Part shown: one piece after another, positions 18,122-26,152 of the stretch | Position numbering within the stretch: the stretch's first letter is position 1 | How the letters are laid out: each line of letters begins with the position of its first letter | NCBI RefSeq assembly: GCF_027938815.1 | Contig: NZ_CP115913.1 | Coordinates: forward strand, 4,312,001 to 4,376,000 | DNA length: 64,000 nt | DNA from: Oceanirhabdus sp. W0125-5 | GTDB taxonomy: Bacteria; Bacillota; Clostridia; Clostridiales; Clostridiaceae | Reading direction: 5' to 3' | Position numbers and translations under genes: made by a program | The notes under the pieces: model-generated | What the model saw: the letters and a program-made list of their open reading frames with translations, nothing else | Databases searched by the model: none | Told to the model about the DNA's origin: nothing

Positions 18122-18316
18122 CTATTCCCTATCTCTAACTATAATTTTAGGTCCATGATTAAAGTAAATATATATACATAATCCCGTTAATAATCCTTTT
18201 GCCAATGCTCTAAACACTGGATTCACATTAAAATCTTGAGCAAAAATACTAATACTGAAATCTGCTATTATCCAGAAGATTATAATTATAAAAGTAAAAA
18301 AAGTTCTCTTTTTCAT
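18122..18316 (-). CDS. Small membrane protein, 64 residues
   Basis: Two hydrophobic helices (about 7-26 and 37-52) with a basic start (MKKRTFF) and a charged C-terminus (IIVRDRE). GGAG lies 9 nt before the ATG. Immediately upstream, 40 bp away, is the cut-off MerR-type reading frame, so both may be on one transcript. The family is not recognised. Confidence 0.6.
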   Translation of the reverse strand: MKKRTFFTFIIIIFWIIADFSISIFAQDFNVNPVFRALAKGLLTGLCIYIYFNHGPKIIVRDRE

Positions 18317-18356
18317 ACCATTAACTCCTTATCACTTACTGTTTATATTTTTTCAG

Positions 18357-18524
18357 TTAATAAATTAACCATAGGATTTCTATATCTTCTTTTGAGTATA
18401 TTCTATATCCATTCTTATCCCTTTTAGGCTCAGGAAGCAACCTAATTTTTTCATAATATCGTATGGTCTCTTTATTTATATTTAATTCATTTACTAAATC
18501 TCCAATATTATAATTAACTTTCAT
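18357..18524 (-). pseudogene. MerR-family HTH regulator, only the DNA-binding half
   Basis: The frame starts at ATG 18524 (AGGAAG upstream) and encodes 55 residues: NIGDLVNELNINKETIRYYE is a textbook MerR winged-helix start, followed by LLPEPKRDKNGYRIYS, after which it stops at WLIY. MerR proteins normally continue through a second wing helix and a coiled-coil effector domain of at least 50 more residues. The following sequence does not continue the family in another frame that I can see. It is a truncated regulator, or possibly a mini-protein; no evident operator. Confidence 0.75.
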
Positions 18525-18632
18525 AACATCTTCCTATCCTATTTCAATAACAATAGCTTTTTATTTAATATTATATACTCAATGTATATCAATTCCAAGT
18601 TTTTCTAGTAACTAATCTGTTCTCAACGGCTC

Positions 18633-19499
18633 TTACTTATTGATTTTTCTAAATTCATTTGGTGTTATACCAGTATATTTCTTAAAGAATTTTGTCATAT
18701 TTGAAGATTCACTGAATCCTAGTTCATCAGAAATTGACCCAATACTCTTACTTTCATAACATAAATTACGTTTGATTTCTAAAATCAAACGATCTATTAT
18801 AAATTGCTTTGCAGACATATCAACTGCTTTACGTGTCATTTGATTAACAGTTTTTTTTGATACATACATCATAGCTGCATATTCCTCAACCGTCTTTACT
18901 TCTTTTATATGTGTATCCACTAAGTCGGCAAACTGCAAAAATATATTATTATTTTTCTGATTTATTACCTTTTCAATTTCTAAATATTTCTGTTTAATAA
19001 GCAAAATTAACGTCCTAAAAGATGAACTAATAATTTCACCCCTTAATTCTGTATTGATTTGAGAATAAAAATTATGCAAAAGTTTTAATTGTTGATTTTC
19101 ATCACATTCTACTTTACTCATAAATTGTACAAAGGGATTCATATATGTTTGCTTAAATAAATCTAAAACTTCAACTGCTCTATCTCCTAAAAGTTCATAT
19201 AAAAATTCTTCAGTAAACATAATAAAGTAACCTTCTAGCTCTTCATTATAATGAAATCGATGTACTCGGTTCTTAGATATTAAAATAAGATCTCCAGTAT
19301 GATAAGGATATTCTACAAAATCAATTTCATGAACACCTTCCCCTTTAACCACAAAAATCATATTATAAAAATCTATTCTATATTGTTGTGTAATCATTGC
19401 TATATTCCTAGGCTTTAAAAACTCTTTAAAGGAAATGATTTCGAATCCAAGAGATCGTTTTTTTGTGTTTTTAAATTGGATACGCTCAACTTTTTTCAT
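18633..19499 (-). CDS. AraC family transcriptional regulator
   Basis: 288 residues from ATG 19499, preceded by AAGGAGG; the frame itself opens further upstream. Residues 1-150 are a cupin-type sensing domain (HEIDFVEYPYHTGDLILI includes its beta strands). The C-terminal 100 residues are the double helix-turn-helix of AraC: VEEYAAMMYVSKKTVNQMTR and SIGSISDELGFSESSNMTKF, then FKKYTGITPNEFRK. It lies downstream of the PNPOx-ferredoxin and NhaC genes on the same strand and is a reasonable candidate to control them; the ligand is unknown. Confidence 0.92.
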   Translation of the reverse strand: MKKVERIQFKNTKKRSLGFEIISFKEFLKPRNIAMITQQYRIDFYNMIFVVKGEGVHEIDFVEYPYHTGDLILISKNRVHRFHYNEELEGYFIMFTEEFLYELLGDRAVEVLDLFKQTYMNPFVQFMSKVECDENQQLKLLHNFYSQINTELRGEIISSSFRTLILLIKQKYLEIEKVINQKNNNIFLQFADLVDTHIKEVKTVEEYAAMMYVSKKTVNQMTRKAVDMSAKQFIIDRLILEIKRNLCYESKSIGSISDELGFSESSNMTKFFKKYTGITPNEFRKINK

Positions 19500-19541
19500 A
19501 TATCCTCCTTGATTAAACATACCATATATTAATTATGGAAA

Positions 19542-19570
19542 AGGAAGCAATTATTAAATCATTGCTTCCT
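19542..19570 (-). terminator. Rho-independent terminator
   Basis: On the minus strand AGGAAGCAA, an 11-nt loop, then TTGCTTCCT followed by TTTTCC. It ends the PNPOx-ferredoxin transcript about 75 bp after its stop, just upstream of the AraC gene. Confidence 0.7.
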
Positions 19571-19645
19571 TCCTACATTCGTATAGCTTTATATTTGTTA
19601 TTTTATACTAACACAATATCATTATCAATATTCACATTATTGTTA

Positions 19646-20323
19646 TTAAAATATTAAAGATTCTTTAATTGCATTTACTGGACATGCCAACATGCAGCTT
19701 CCACAATCATCACATCGATCCTCACGTACTCTATAAGGAGTTCCTTCTTCAATTGCTTTAAAGGTACAAACTTTTTTACATTTACCACAACCAATACAAT
19801 CATCAGTGATTCTTATACCTGCTGGATTAAATTCAGCTCCCCCAAAAGAAAATCTCTTTCTTAAAAGTTTATGATCTCTATTTATACAGTCAAAATCCAC
19901 ATCGAAAATTTCTACCTTTGCTTTATATAAAACAAAATTCCCTTCTGCCATAGCAGGATACTTATCAATATCATTAGCTGCACTTAAAAAATCCTTATTT
20001 GTTTTAGCCTTTTCTTTTATAATTTCTGGTGCTACTTTTTTAACCTCTCCAATTATGCGTACAGAATAACTTGGTGGAAAAGATGGGGTACCGTCTTCTT
20101 CATGTCCCAAACACTTACTATCTGATATTCCACACACAGTCACTTTTCCTGTTTTAATCAACTGTCTTCCAAATGGTTTATTAGCCATTGTTCTAAAATA
20201 TATACCTTCTTCATCACAACCATTAAAGTGAGCTATTCTTGAATGTACTTCATCCCCACTAATAGTTGAAAAAACTAATACTCCGATATTGTCTATAAGT
20301 TTGTAAAGTTCTTTAATTTCCAT
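19646..20323 (-). CDS. Pyridoxamine-5'-phosphate-oxidase-like flavoprotein fused to a 2[4Fe-4S] ferredoxin
   Basis: 225 residues from ATG 20323, with GGAGG 5 nt upstream; the earlier ATG in frame overlaps that site. Residues 1-135 are a PNPOx-like split barrel (LVFSTISGDEVHSRIAHF, then RTMANKPFGRQL), expected to bind FMN or a related flavin. Residues 165-225 are a bacterial ferredoxin with CIGCGKCKKVC and CDDCGSCMLACP. This two-domain layout is common in anaerobes and suggests electron transfer between ferredoxin-type clusters and a flavin; the substrate is unknown. Its neighbours are an NhaC antiporter upstream and AraC downstream. Confidence 0.85.
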   Translation of the reverse strand: MEIKELYKLIDNIGVLVFSTISGDEVHSRIAHFNGCDEEGIYFRTMANKPFGRQLIKTGKVTVCGISDSKCLGHEEDGTPSFPPSYSVRIIGEVKKVAPEIIKEKAKTNKDFLSAANDIDKYPAMAEGNFVLYKAKVEIFDVDFDCINRDHKLLRKRFSFGGAEFNPAGIRITDDCIGCGKCKKVCTFKAIEEGTPYRVREDRCDDCGSCMLACPVNAIKESLIF

Positions 20324-20417
20324 AATTACCTCCATATTTTAAAATTATTAGGTTAAATAAATTTATATTCTTTGTAAATAATATACTTTTCTATTCAATT
20401 CTCAGTTATATACTGAA

Positions 20418-21779
20418 TTAAACTACAACTCCTAAAATGAGGAATCCAACACAGCTTAATGCAGCTGCAATCAATGCATATGGTATTTGAGTTGCAACAT
20501 GATCCATTACTTTTACTTCAGCTACCATAGAAGATAATATTGTTGAATCTGAAATTGGTGAGCAGTGATCTCCAAATAGCCCTCCTGAAATAATAGCACC
20601 TAGTACAAGTGGAATTGGAACATTAAGTGAAACTGCCATTGGGAATACAATTGGAATTAAAATTCCTACTGTTCCTCCACTTGTTCCTGTAGCAAAGGAC
20701 ATTATGGCACCTAAAATAAACACCATGACAGGTATAAAAACAGGATTAACATTTCCACTTATTGATGCAATATATGCACCAGTTCCCAGCTCACTTACTA
20801 AATTGCTAAATGCAAAAGCCAATGCTAAAATCATTGTTACACCTAAATAATTTGACATACCTTTTACAGCCCATTCAGAATAACTCTTTAAACTTGTTAC
20901 ACCTTGAATAACATAATATACTCCTGTTAAAAACAGTGTAATAAATACACCAAGATAAATACTAGTAGAGCCATCACCAGTTATAACCATAATACTAATT
21001 ATTGAACCTACCAATAAAATTATAGGAACTAATAAATTTTTAATTTTAGGTTCATATTTACCCTCATAGACAGTATCTGCTGAAATATTATCAGACTGGT
21101 TATTATTCACAACATCCTTACCTTTAGCTCCACCTTTTCCAAACAAAATTACAATACCAACTATTAGAATAGATAATATACCATACAGTTGAAATGGTAT
21201 CGTAGAAATTATTGTTTCCATAGGATCTACATCTATAGTACCTGCAGAAATTTGTGCTCCAATCATTGCTATTAAGAATGCTCCTGCACCGTTAAAAGGA
21301 ACTAACCAAGCAATAGGAGCTGATGTTGAATCTGTTATATAAGCTAATTTTTTTCTTGATACATCAAAATGATCAAACAAAGGTCTTGCTGTAACCCCTG
21401 TAATTATTATAGAGCTTGTACCATCAATAAACATGAGCATACCAATTAAATAGGCAATTAATTGCGCACCTTTTTGAGACTTTACAACTTGCCTCTTCTT
21501 AGTTAAGTACTCTACCATGCCCTTAACCCCTCCAGATGCTTCAATTACATATACAAATGCACCAATCATTAAACAAAATAAAATTGCTTTAACAGCATAA
21601 TCATCTTGAAAAACCTTATATATACTATTCACCCCTAAAAAAAGTGACTTAGTTTTAAAATCTAAAATAATACCTGAAACTAAAATTCCTGCTAATAAAG
21701 ATATAAAAACATCTTTAATCGTAAATGCTAATATAATCGCCAGTAAAACTGGAATTAAGGATAACCATCCAATTTCCAT
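20418..21779 (-). CDS. NhaC-type Na+/H+ antiporter family protein
   Basis: 453 residues from ATG 21779, preceded by GAGGAGG at 8 nt; longer in-frame starts lack a site. Eleven or twelve hydrophobic segments are seen, with family landmarks GMLMFIDGTSSIIITG, DSTSAPIAWLVPFNGAGAF, FATGTSGGTVGILIPIV and GGLFGDHCSPISDSTI, the last being the hallmark of NhaC/YheL-type carriers. Members exchange Na+ for H+ or organic anions such as malate for lactate, so the substrate is open. It lies 95 bp upstream of the PNPOx-ferredoxin gene on the same strand. Confidence 0.9.
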   Translation of the reverse strand: MEIGWLSLIPVLLAIILAFTIKDVFISLLAGILVSGIILDFKTKSLFLGVNSIYKVFQDDYAVKAILFCLMIGAFVYVIEASGGVKGMVEYLTKKRQVVKSQKGAQLIAYLIGMLMFIDGTSSIIITGVTARPLFDHFDVSRKKLAYITDSTSAPIAWLVPFNGAGAFLIAMIGAQISAGTIDVDPMETIISTIPFQLYGILSILIVGIVILFGKGGAKGKDVVNNNQSDNISADTVYEGKYEPKIKNLLVPIILLVGSIISIMVITGDGSTSIYLGVFITLFLTGVYYVIQGVTSLKSYSEWAVKGMSNYLGVTMILALAFAFSNLVSELGTGAYIASISGNVNPVFIPVMVFILGAIMSFATGTSGGTVGILIPIVFPMAVSLNVPIPLVLGAIISGGLFGDHCSPISDSTILSSMVAEVKVMDHVATQIPYALIAAALSCVGFLILGVVV

Positions 21780-21871
21780 AAATTCTGCCTCCTCAAATGC
21801 TATAATAAAGAAATTCCTCATAACAATATTATAGTTACGATTAGGCATCAAAGTAATGTACATATTAAACC

Positions 21872-21919
21872 AAAAACAGTAAAAACGAAACCTTATTCAG
21901 TTTCATTTTTACTGTTTTT
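21872..21919 (-). terminator. Terminator of the 49-residue gene
   Basis: On the minus strand CAAAAACAGTAAAAA and GAAAC pair with GTTTCG and TTTTTACTGTTTTTG around an 8-nt loop. It lies 34 bp after the stop of the small gene and about 90 bp before the NhaC start. Confidence 0.65.
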
Positions 21920-21952
21920 GCTTTATATTAAATAAATAATAATTAATTGAAA

Positions 21953-22102
21953 TTATTCTACTTCCTTTTGAAAGAAAAAAATAAATAATAAAAATAAAGG
22001 AAAACACAAGAAATATAGTTTACTTTCACCAAAACCTCTAAACCCCCAAAATCCCATAAAACCATAAAATCCATAATACCTAGAAAATCTAGTTTTTCTC
22101 AT
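21953..22102 (-). CDS. 49-residue Gly/aromatic small membrane protein
   Basis: ATG at 22102 follows the strong site GGGGGAGGT. The sequence MRKTRFSRYYGFYGFMGFWG continues with FRGFGESK and then one hydrophobic helix (YLFCF-type, about residues 30-44), ending QKEVE. The run of GF.GF repeats before a single helix resembles the start of DUF3796-type small membrane proteins, but it is much shorter. It has its own terminator, so it is probably expressed. Function unknown. Confidence 0.65.
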   Translation of the reverse strand: MRKTRFSRYYGFYGFMGFWGFRGFGESKLYFLCFPLFLLFIFFFQKEVE

Positions 22103-22735
22103 TTTACCTCCCCCTTTTGTTAGTAACATTTCACACCATCCAATAATTTAGTAACAATAAATAAATAGATAAATAAATGGTTTTTATAAATTATATACAT
22201 TTTGATTAATTATTATTAATCTAATTTATTTTGGAGGATTTTATGACTTTAGTTTATTATGTTTTCATAAGATAGCTCTCTTTTTTAAAATAATGTTGAA
22301 AACTTTTTTTGTATTTAATTACTTATTTTTGAAAAATGCAATATATATTTTTCAACATCTTTTTAAAAAAGAGATTTATGTCACAATTGCACTTCTAATT
22401 TACTTTAGCCTTTTTTCATTATTTAAGATTAAATACTTTTTTTAAAATATTTTAATATACTGTATAGAGTCATAATTGAAACTAATATACGAGGTTTAAT
22501 TATGGAAGTAATATATGGTGCAATGTTAATAGGAGCTATTTGTGGACAATGAAACATCTCTTATGTAATAACTAGAAAGGCATAGCAAAACACACCACTT
22601 ACATATGTGTGGTGTGTCTCTGCTTGTCCCCGCTATAAGTCTATTACAAATGGATATAACTACTATCAATCAACTCTGGTTAATAGTATTTCATTTTTTC
22701 TTATAGGTGGTATGTTGAATGTAGTAAAATATGCT
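22103..22735. other. Gene-poor stretch with MITE and micro-ORFs
   Basis: A ribosome-binding site (TTGGAGG) and a 10-codon frame at 22243-22275 end exactly at the left end of a MITE-like element (22276-22374). Further on, ATG 22502 opens a 16-codon frame ending at 22552 (MEVIYGAMLIGAICGQ), with a weak GAGG upstream. The hairpin ACACACCAC..GTGGTGTGT near 22590-22618 lacks a U tract. No larger gene can be supported. Confidence 0.4.
22276..22374. mobile_element. MITE-like inverted-repeat element, copy 1
   Basis: The left end CTCTCTTTTTTAAAATAATG continues TTGAAAA; the right end is TTTTTCAACATC, TTTTTAAAAAAGAGA. The two are near-perfect inverted repeats of about 27 bp around an AT-rich centre with no reading frame. 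Two related elements lie at 55382-55494 and 59357-59436. Confidence 0.7.
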
Positions 22736-23404
22736 TTATCCTGCACTATTCATATGTATAGAATTAAGGAGCTCAATTACTTCATGAAGATTTGTTAACT
22801 TAGAATGTACTATTCCTGATAATTCTTCAGTAGGCTCAATTAAATCTGGTATCATCACAGGTATTAGTTGAGCAGAAAAGGCAGAGTTAATGCCATTTGG
22901 TGAATCTTCAAGAGCCAAACATTCTGATGGGCTAACTCCTAATAATTCACTGGCTTTCAAGTAAATATCTGGTGCTGGTTTACTGTTTTCAATCATATCT
23001 CCACATACTATTACATCAAAGTAATCAGTAATATTGGCTCTTTTAAAATGCCTAAGTGCAACTTCTTTGTTTGATGATGTTGCTACTGCAATCTTATAAT
23101 TGTTTTCTTTTAAATAAGTTAATAACTCAATTAAACCAGGTTTCATAGGTATGCCGTGATAATTATAATAATCATGAAAAAATTCTTTTGCATGTTTACT
23201 TAAATCTTCTTCAGTAACCCGCTCCCCATACTCTTCAATAAAAACTTTCCTAGCACTTTCAATATTCATGCCTAAAGTTTTATAAACCATATGTCCCATT
23301 TTCCCTATACCAATTTTTTCTCCAGCATAATCCCAAGCTTTAATTGTTAACCTTTCTGTATCAAACATCAGTCCATCCATATCAAATACTACTGCTTTTA
23401 TCAT
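22736..23404 (-). CDS. HAD-superfamily phosphatase / beta-phosphoglucomutase-like
   Basis: 222 residues of HAD subfamily IA. Motif I is VFDMDGLMFDTE with the nucleophile aspartate and the acid two residues on; motif II is VATSSN; motif III/IV are ENSKPAPDIY and ALEDSPNG. The cap domain between motifs I and II is the four-helix type. It probably hydrolyses or isomerises a sugar phosphate; exact substrate unknown. GGAGG lies 8 nt before ATG 23404. DUF2905 lies upstream at 71 bp. Confidence 0.9.
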   Translation of the reverse strand: MIKAVVFDMDGLMFDTERLTIKAWDYAGEKIGIGKMGHMVYKTLGMNIESARKVFIEEYGERVTEEDLSKHAKEFFHDYYNYHGIPMKPGLIELLTYLKENNYKIAVATSSNKEVALRHFKRANITDYFDVIVCGDMIENSKPAPDIYLKASELLGVSPSECLALEDSPNGINSAFSAQLIPVMIPDLIEPTEELSGIVHSKLTNLHEVIELLNSIHMNSAG

Positions 23405-23475
23405 GTTTTCATTACCTCCAAAACCACAACAACTATTTATTACAACATTTACAATTATATCATGTTTTTCAATTT

Positions 23476-23697
23476 TTATTTAAACAAATTTGAAATTAAG
23501 CTTGAAATTAAAGAAATAATAATTCCAGTCAAAACTATTGTTACTATAGGAAAATAAAATGTACTATTTCCTTTTTTATAAATAATATCTCCAGGGAGTT
23601 TACCTATGCCTATCCTCTCCCCAAAATAAATAACAACTCCAGCTAAAAATAAAGTCACTCCTATGGTTATTAATGTTTTTCCTATTACCTGATACAA
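23476..23697 (-). CDS. DUF2905 family small membrane protein
   Basis: 73 residues with two transmembrane helices (about 5-25 and 48-70) joined by the conserved loop GERIGIGKLPGDIIYKKGNS, the signature of DUF2905. Widespread in Firmicutes; function unknown. GGGAGGGG-type site upstream of the ATG. Confidence 0.88.
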   Translation of the reverse strand: MYQVIGKTLITIGVTLFLAGVVIYFGERIGIGKLPGDIIYKKGNSTFYFPIVTIVLTGIIISLISSLISNLFK

Positions 23698-23802
23698 TGC
23701 GAACCCCTCCCGCTAATTAGGTATATACATTATTAATTATGTATTTCTTCTAATTTAATTATATGAAAAATATTTATTGTGGTTTAGTCCGTAAAGTAAT
23801 AA

Positions 23803-23830
23803 AAAGGATATGACTTTAGTCATATCCTTT
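23803..23830 (-). terminator. Terminator of the pab/fol operon
   Basis: AAGGATATGACT-TT-AGTCATATCCTT; on the minus strand a TTTTTATT tract follows. It lies 24 bp beyond the folBK stop. Confidence 0.9.
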
Positions 23831-23853
23831 AAACATTATTTATTCTCTCTTCT

Positions 23854-24669
23854 TTATCCTTCCAGTTCATTCTTTAAATCAATCATTCTCTTTCTTAACA
23901 AAGGATGTACTTTATATGGTGCTAATTCACACATTGGTTCTAAAACGAACATTCTCTCTGGTATACCTGGGTGTGGAATTATAACTCTTTCATCCTCACT
24001 TATTATATCATCATAGAAAAGAACATCTAAGTCTAAAGTTCTAGGACCCCATCTGATAATTCTTTCTCTCTTGAGTTGTTTTTCTACATCAAGCATGAAA
24101 TTCAATAGTTCAATTGGTGTTAGTAAAGTTTCAATCTCAAATACCGTATTCATAAATGTGTCCTGATCAACACCCCCAAAGGGTACTGTTTCAATTATTC
24201 TTGCTATTTGAACTATTTGAGTATGATTTGAAGCCTGTATAATTTCCGCTGCATCATTAATATTCTGCACCTTATCGCCCATATTTGCGCCTACCCCTAT
24301 GTAGGCTTTATGTTTTTCTCTAAATATCTCAACAGCTGGATACTCAACTGGCAATCCAATAGGTGCCCAAGGTTTCTTAAGAAGTACCTTTACCCCTTTA
24401 ACCATATCATATTCTCTCAAAATAAATTCAGCCATATTCTCGCAGCACTTTTCAAGAAGCTTGTGATTCTCTTTCTTAAATAACTCTGTAATCTTATGGC
24501 ATAACTCTCCGTAATGAACAGAGGCCTCTAGCTCATCAGTTTTACCTGCTTTTCGTAAATCTAAATGAAGTTCAAAAGATATAAGAAACTTTTGTCCTAG
24601 CTTATTTTCTTCTTCGTATACTCCATGGTTTCCATATACCTCTAGGTCTTTTATTATTATTTTATCCAT
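23854..24669 (-). CDS. folBK: Bifunctional dihydroneopterin aldolase / HPPK
   Basis: 271 residues from ATG 24669 (GGAAGTGG upstream; an ATG at 24687 is also in frame but has no site). Residues 1-118 are FolB: KDLEVYGNHGVYEEEN with the catalytic region and ASVHYGELC. Residues 120-271 are FolK: AYIGVGANMGDK, then RIIETVPFGG and RWGPRTLDLDVLFYDD, the HPPK signature. The protein makes 6-hydroxymethyl-dihydropterin from dihydroneopterin and pyrophosphorylates it. It is the last gene of the operon, 21 bp after folP, and the next enzyme in the pathway is FolP. Confidence 0.96.
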   Translation of the reverse strand: MDKIIIKDLEVYGNHGVYEEENKLGQKFLISFELHLDLRKAGKTDELEASVHYGELCHKITELFKKENHKLLEKCCENMAEFILREYDMVKGVKVLLKKPWAPIGLPVEYPAVEIFREKHKAYIGVGANMGDKVQNINDAAEIIQASNHTQIVQIARIIETVPFGGVDQDTFMNTVFEIETLLTPIELLNFMLDVEKQLKRERIIRWGPRTLDLDVLFYDDIISEDERVIIPHPGIPERMFVLEPMCELAPYKVHPLLRKRMIDLKNELEG

Positions 24670-24690
24670 ATTACCACTTCCGTTCATTAT

Positions 24691-25503
24691 CTATTTTTCA
24701 CTATTTAAGATAGCATCAGTCATTCTAGCTGCTCTAAGATTTTCTTTGATATCATGTACTCTAATAAATTCACATCCACTCATGATACCCATAACTGTCG
24801 TTGCTATTGTCCCTTCTACTCTCTGTTCAACTGGAAGATCAAGAGTTTTACCAATCATTGATTTTCTAGATGTTCCAAGAAGAACAGGATATCCAATTTC
24901 TCTAATACGCTTTAAGTTCTTCATCACAATTAAGTTCTGTTCAACAGTTTTCCCAAACCCAATACCTGGGTCTAATATAATATTTTCTTTCTTAACACCT
25001 GCTTCTAGAGCAATGTCAATACATTCATTTAACTCTTTTATTACATCCTCTACTAGATTATTATATTCTGTGTTATTTCTATTATGCATTAAGCAGCAAG
25101 GAACCTGGTATTTCGCGGCTACTTCAGCAATATATGGATCTTTCTTAAATCCCCATACATCATTAATAAGGCTTGCACCAGCCTGTATTGCTAATTCAGC
25201 AACTTTTCCTTTATATGTATCAATAGAAATTGGCACATCTATCTCTTTTGCAAGGGCTTCTATAATTGGAATAACTCTTTCAATCTCCTCCTGTTCTTGA
25301 ACCTTAGCAGAACCAGGTCTAGTAGATTCACCACCAATATCAATAATATGAGCGCCCTCTTCAATCATTTCCTTAGCATGGTTTACTGCTGCCTCAATAT
25401 TATTGAATTTTCCTCCATCTGAAAATGAATCAGGAGTGACATTAAGTATTCCCATTATATAAGTTTCATTTCCTAAATTAAATTCCTTTTTACCTATTCT
25501 CAT
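24691..25503 (-). CDS. folP: Dihydropteroate synthase
   Basis: 270 residues from ATG 25503, preceded by GGGGGGAAAG; the longer frame includes that site. Motifs: GILNVTPDSFSDGG (loop 1), GGESTRPGS (loop 2), LINDVWG, LDPGIGFGK and GTSRKSMIGK, ending IRVHDIKENL. It condenses p-aminobenzoate with hydroxymethyl-dihydropterin pyrophosphate and is the target of sulfonamides. Both substrates are made by genes in the same operon. Confidence 0.97.
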   Translation of the reverse strand: MRIGKKEFNLGNETYIMGILNVTPDSFSDGGKFNNIEAAVNHAKEMIEEGAHIIDIGGESTRPGSAKVQEQEEIERVIPIIEALAKEIDVPISIDTYKGKVAELAIQAGASLINDVWGFKKDPYIAEVAAKYQVPCCLMHNRNNTEYNNLVEDVIKELNECIDIALEAGVKKENIILDPGIGFGKTVEQNLIVMKNLKRIREIGYPVLLGTSRKSMIGKTLDLPVEQRVEGTIATTVMGIMSGCEFIRVHDIKENLRAARMTDAILNSEK

Positions 25504-25534
25504 TTTCTTTCCCCCCTCAAAAATCAAACAAAGA

Positions 25535-25565
25535 ACAAATGTAAAATTCTTTATTCTCTGTTCTT
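25535..25565. repeat. Short 7-bp array between folP and the HD gene
   Basis: Units ATTCTTT, ATTCTCT, GTTCTTT repeat with a 7-bp period. Similar arrays lie at 26121-26152 and 51535-51570. They resemble the end arrays of the hairpin-module repeats but lack the hairpins. Confidence 0.55.
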
Positions 25566-25569
25566 TGTA

Positions 25570-26049
25570 TCAGTATTTTAAATAGATATTTTTATCCTCT
25601 TTACTCCAGTTACACTCATCAGAAGCGCTGCATTCGTAACATTCTCTTGAAAGCTTATCTGCTCTATATGTTAGTTTTTCAAATGCAGTTCCCTCTTTAT
25701 TGTACTTTCTATGAGATAAAATTCCTCTATTAATAATTTCAATCTCACTTTTATTGAATCCACTCTCTTCAAGTATGTCTTTAGCTAAAATAATACTCCC
25801 TTTCTCATGAGGAGTACCATTTTCATATTGAAGTCCCCTTCCAATGTCATGGAGTAATCCTACTGCATAAACAATTTCTTTATCTATGTTCAGTCCTTCT
25901 TCTAAAGATAAAATATACAGAATTCTGCTCATAGTTAAAAAATGTGATATGTTATGTACGCAGAACTCTCTATTCTTCTCATAGGTTTCAATCTTCTTAA
26001 TCTCTTCAATATATCTATTATTATTCAATATAGAGTTAACCCTCTTCAT
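25570..26049 (-). CDS. HD-domain hydrolase embedded in the folate operon
   Basis: 159 residues. HD-type metal ligands are visible: H36 in HNISHFLTM, H67-D68 in GLLHDIG, and D131 in YRADKLSRE. The C-terminus adds a cysteine group C137, C140 and C146 (CYECSASDEC), possibly a structural metal site. TGAGG precedes ATG 26049. It lies between pabC and folP. The step that removes phosphates from dihydroneopterin triphosphate has no Nudix gene here, and HD enzymes do act on pterin phosphates in archaea (MptB); assigning this protein to that step is inference only. Confidence 0.8.
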   Translation of the reverse strand: MKRVNSILNNNRYIEEIKKIETYEKNREFCVHNISHFLTMSRILYILSLEEGLNIDKEIVYAVGLLHDIGRGLQYENGTPHEKGSIILAKDILEESGFNKSEIEIINRGILSHRKYNKEGTAFEKLTYRADKLSRECYECSASDECNWSKEDKNIYLKY

Positions 26050-26120
26050 AAACCAGACCTCATTTATATTTATTTAAACATAATTAAAGGATATTCTGAA
26101 GAATGAAGAATATCTTCAAT

Positions 26121-26152
26121 ATCTGTTCTTTATTCTCTATTCTTTATTCTTT
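26121..26152. repeat. Short 7-bp array between pabC and the HD gene
   Basis: CTGTTCT, TTATTCT, CTATTCT, TTATTCT: four 7-bp units ending close to the pabC stop codon. They read as part of the 3' untranslated space within the operon. Confidence 0.6.

Noticed and set aside
22607..22798. 63-residue plus-strand frame
   Set aside because: Overlaps the 3' end of the HAD gene and lacks a ribosome-binding site.
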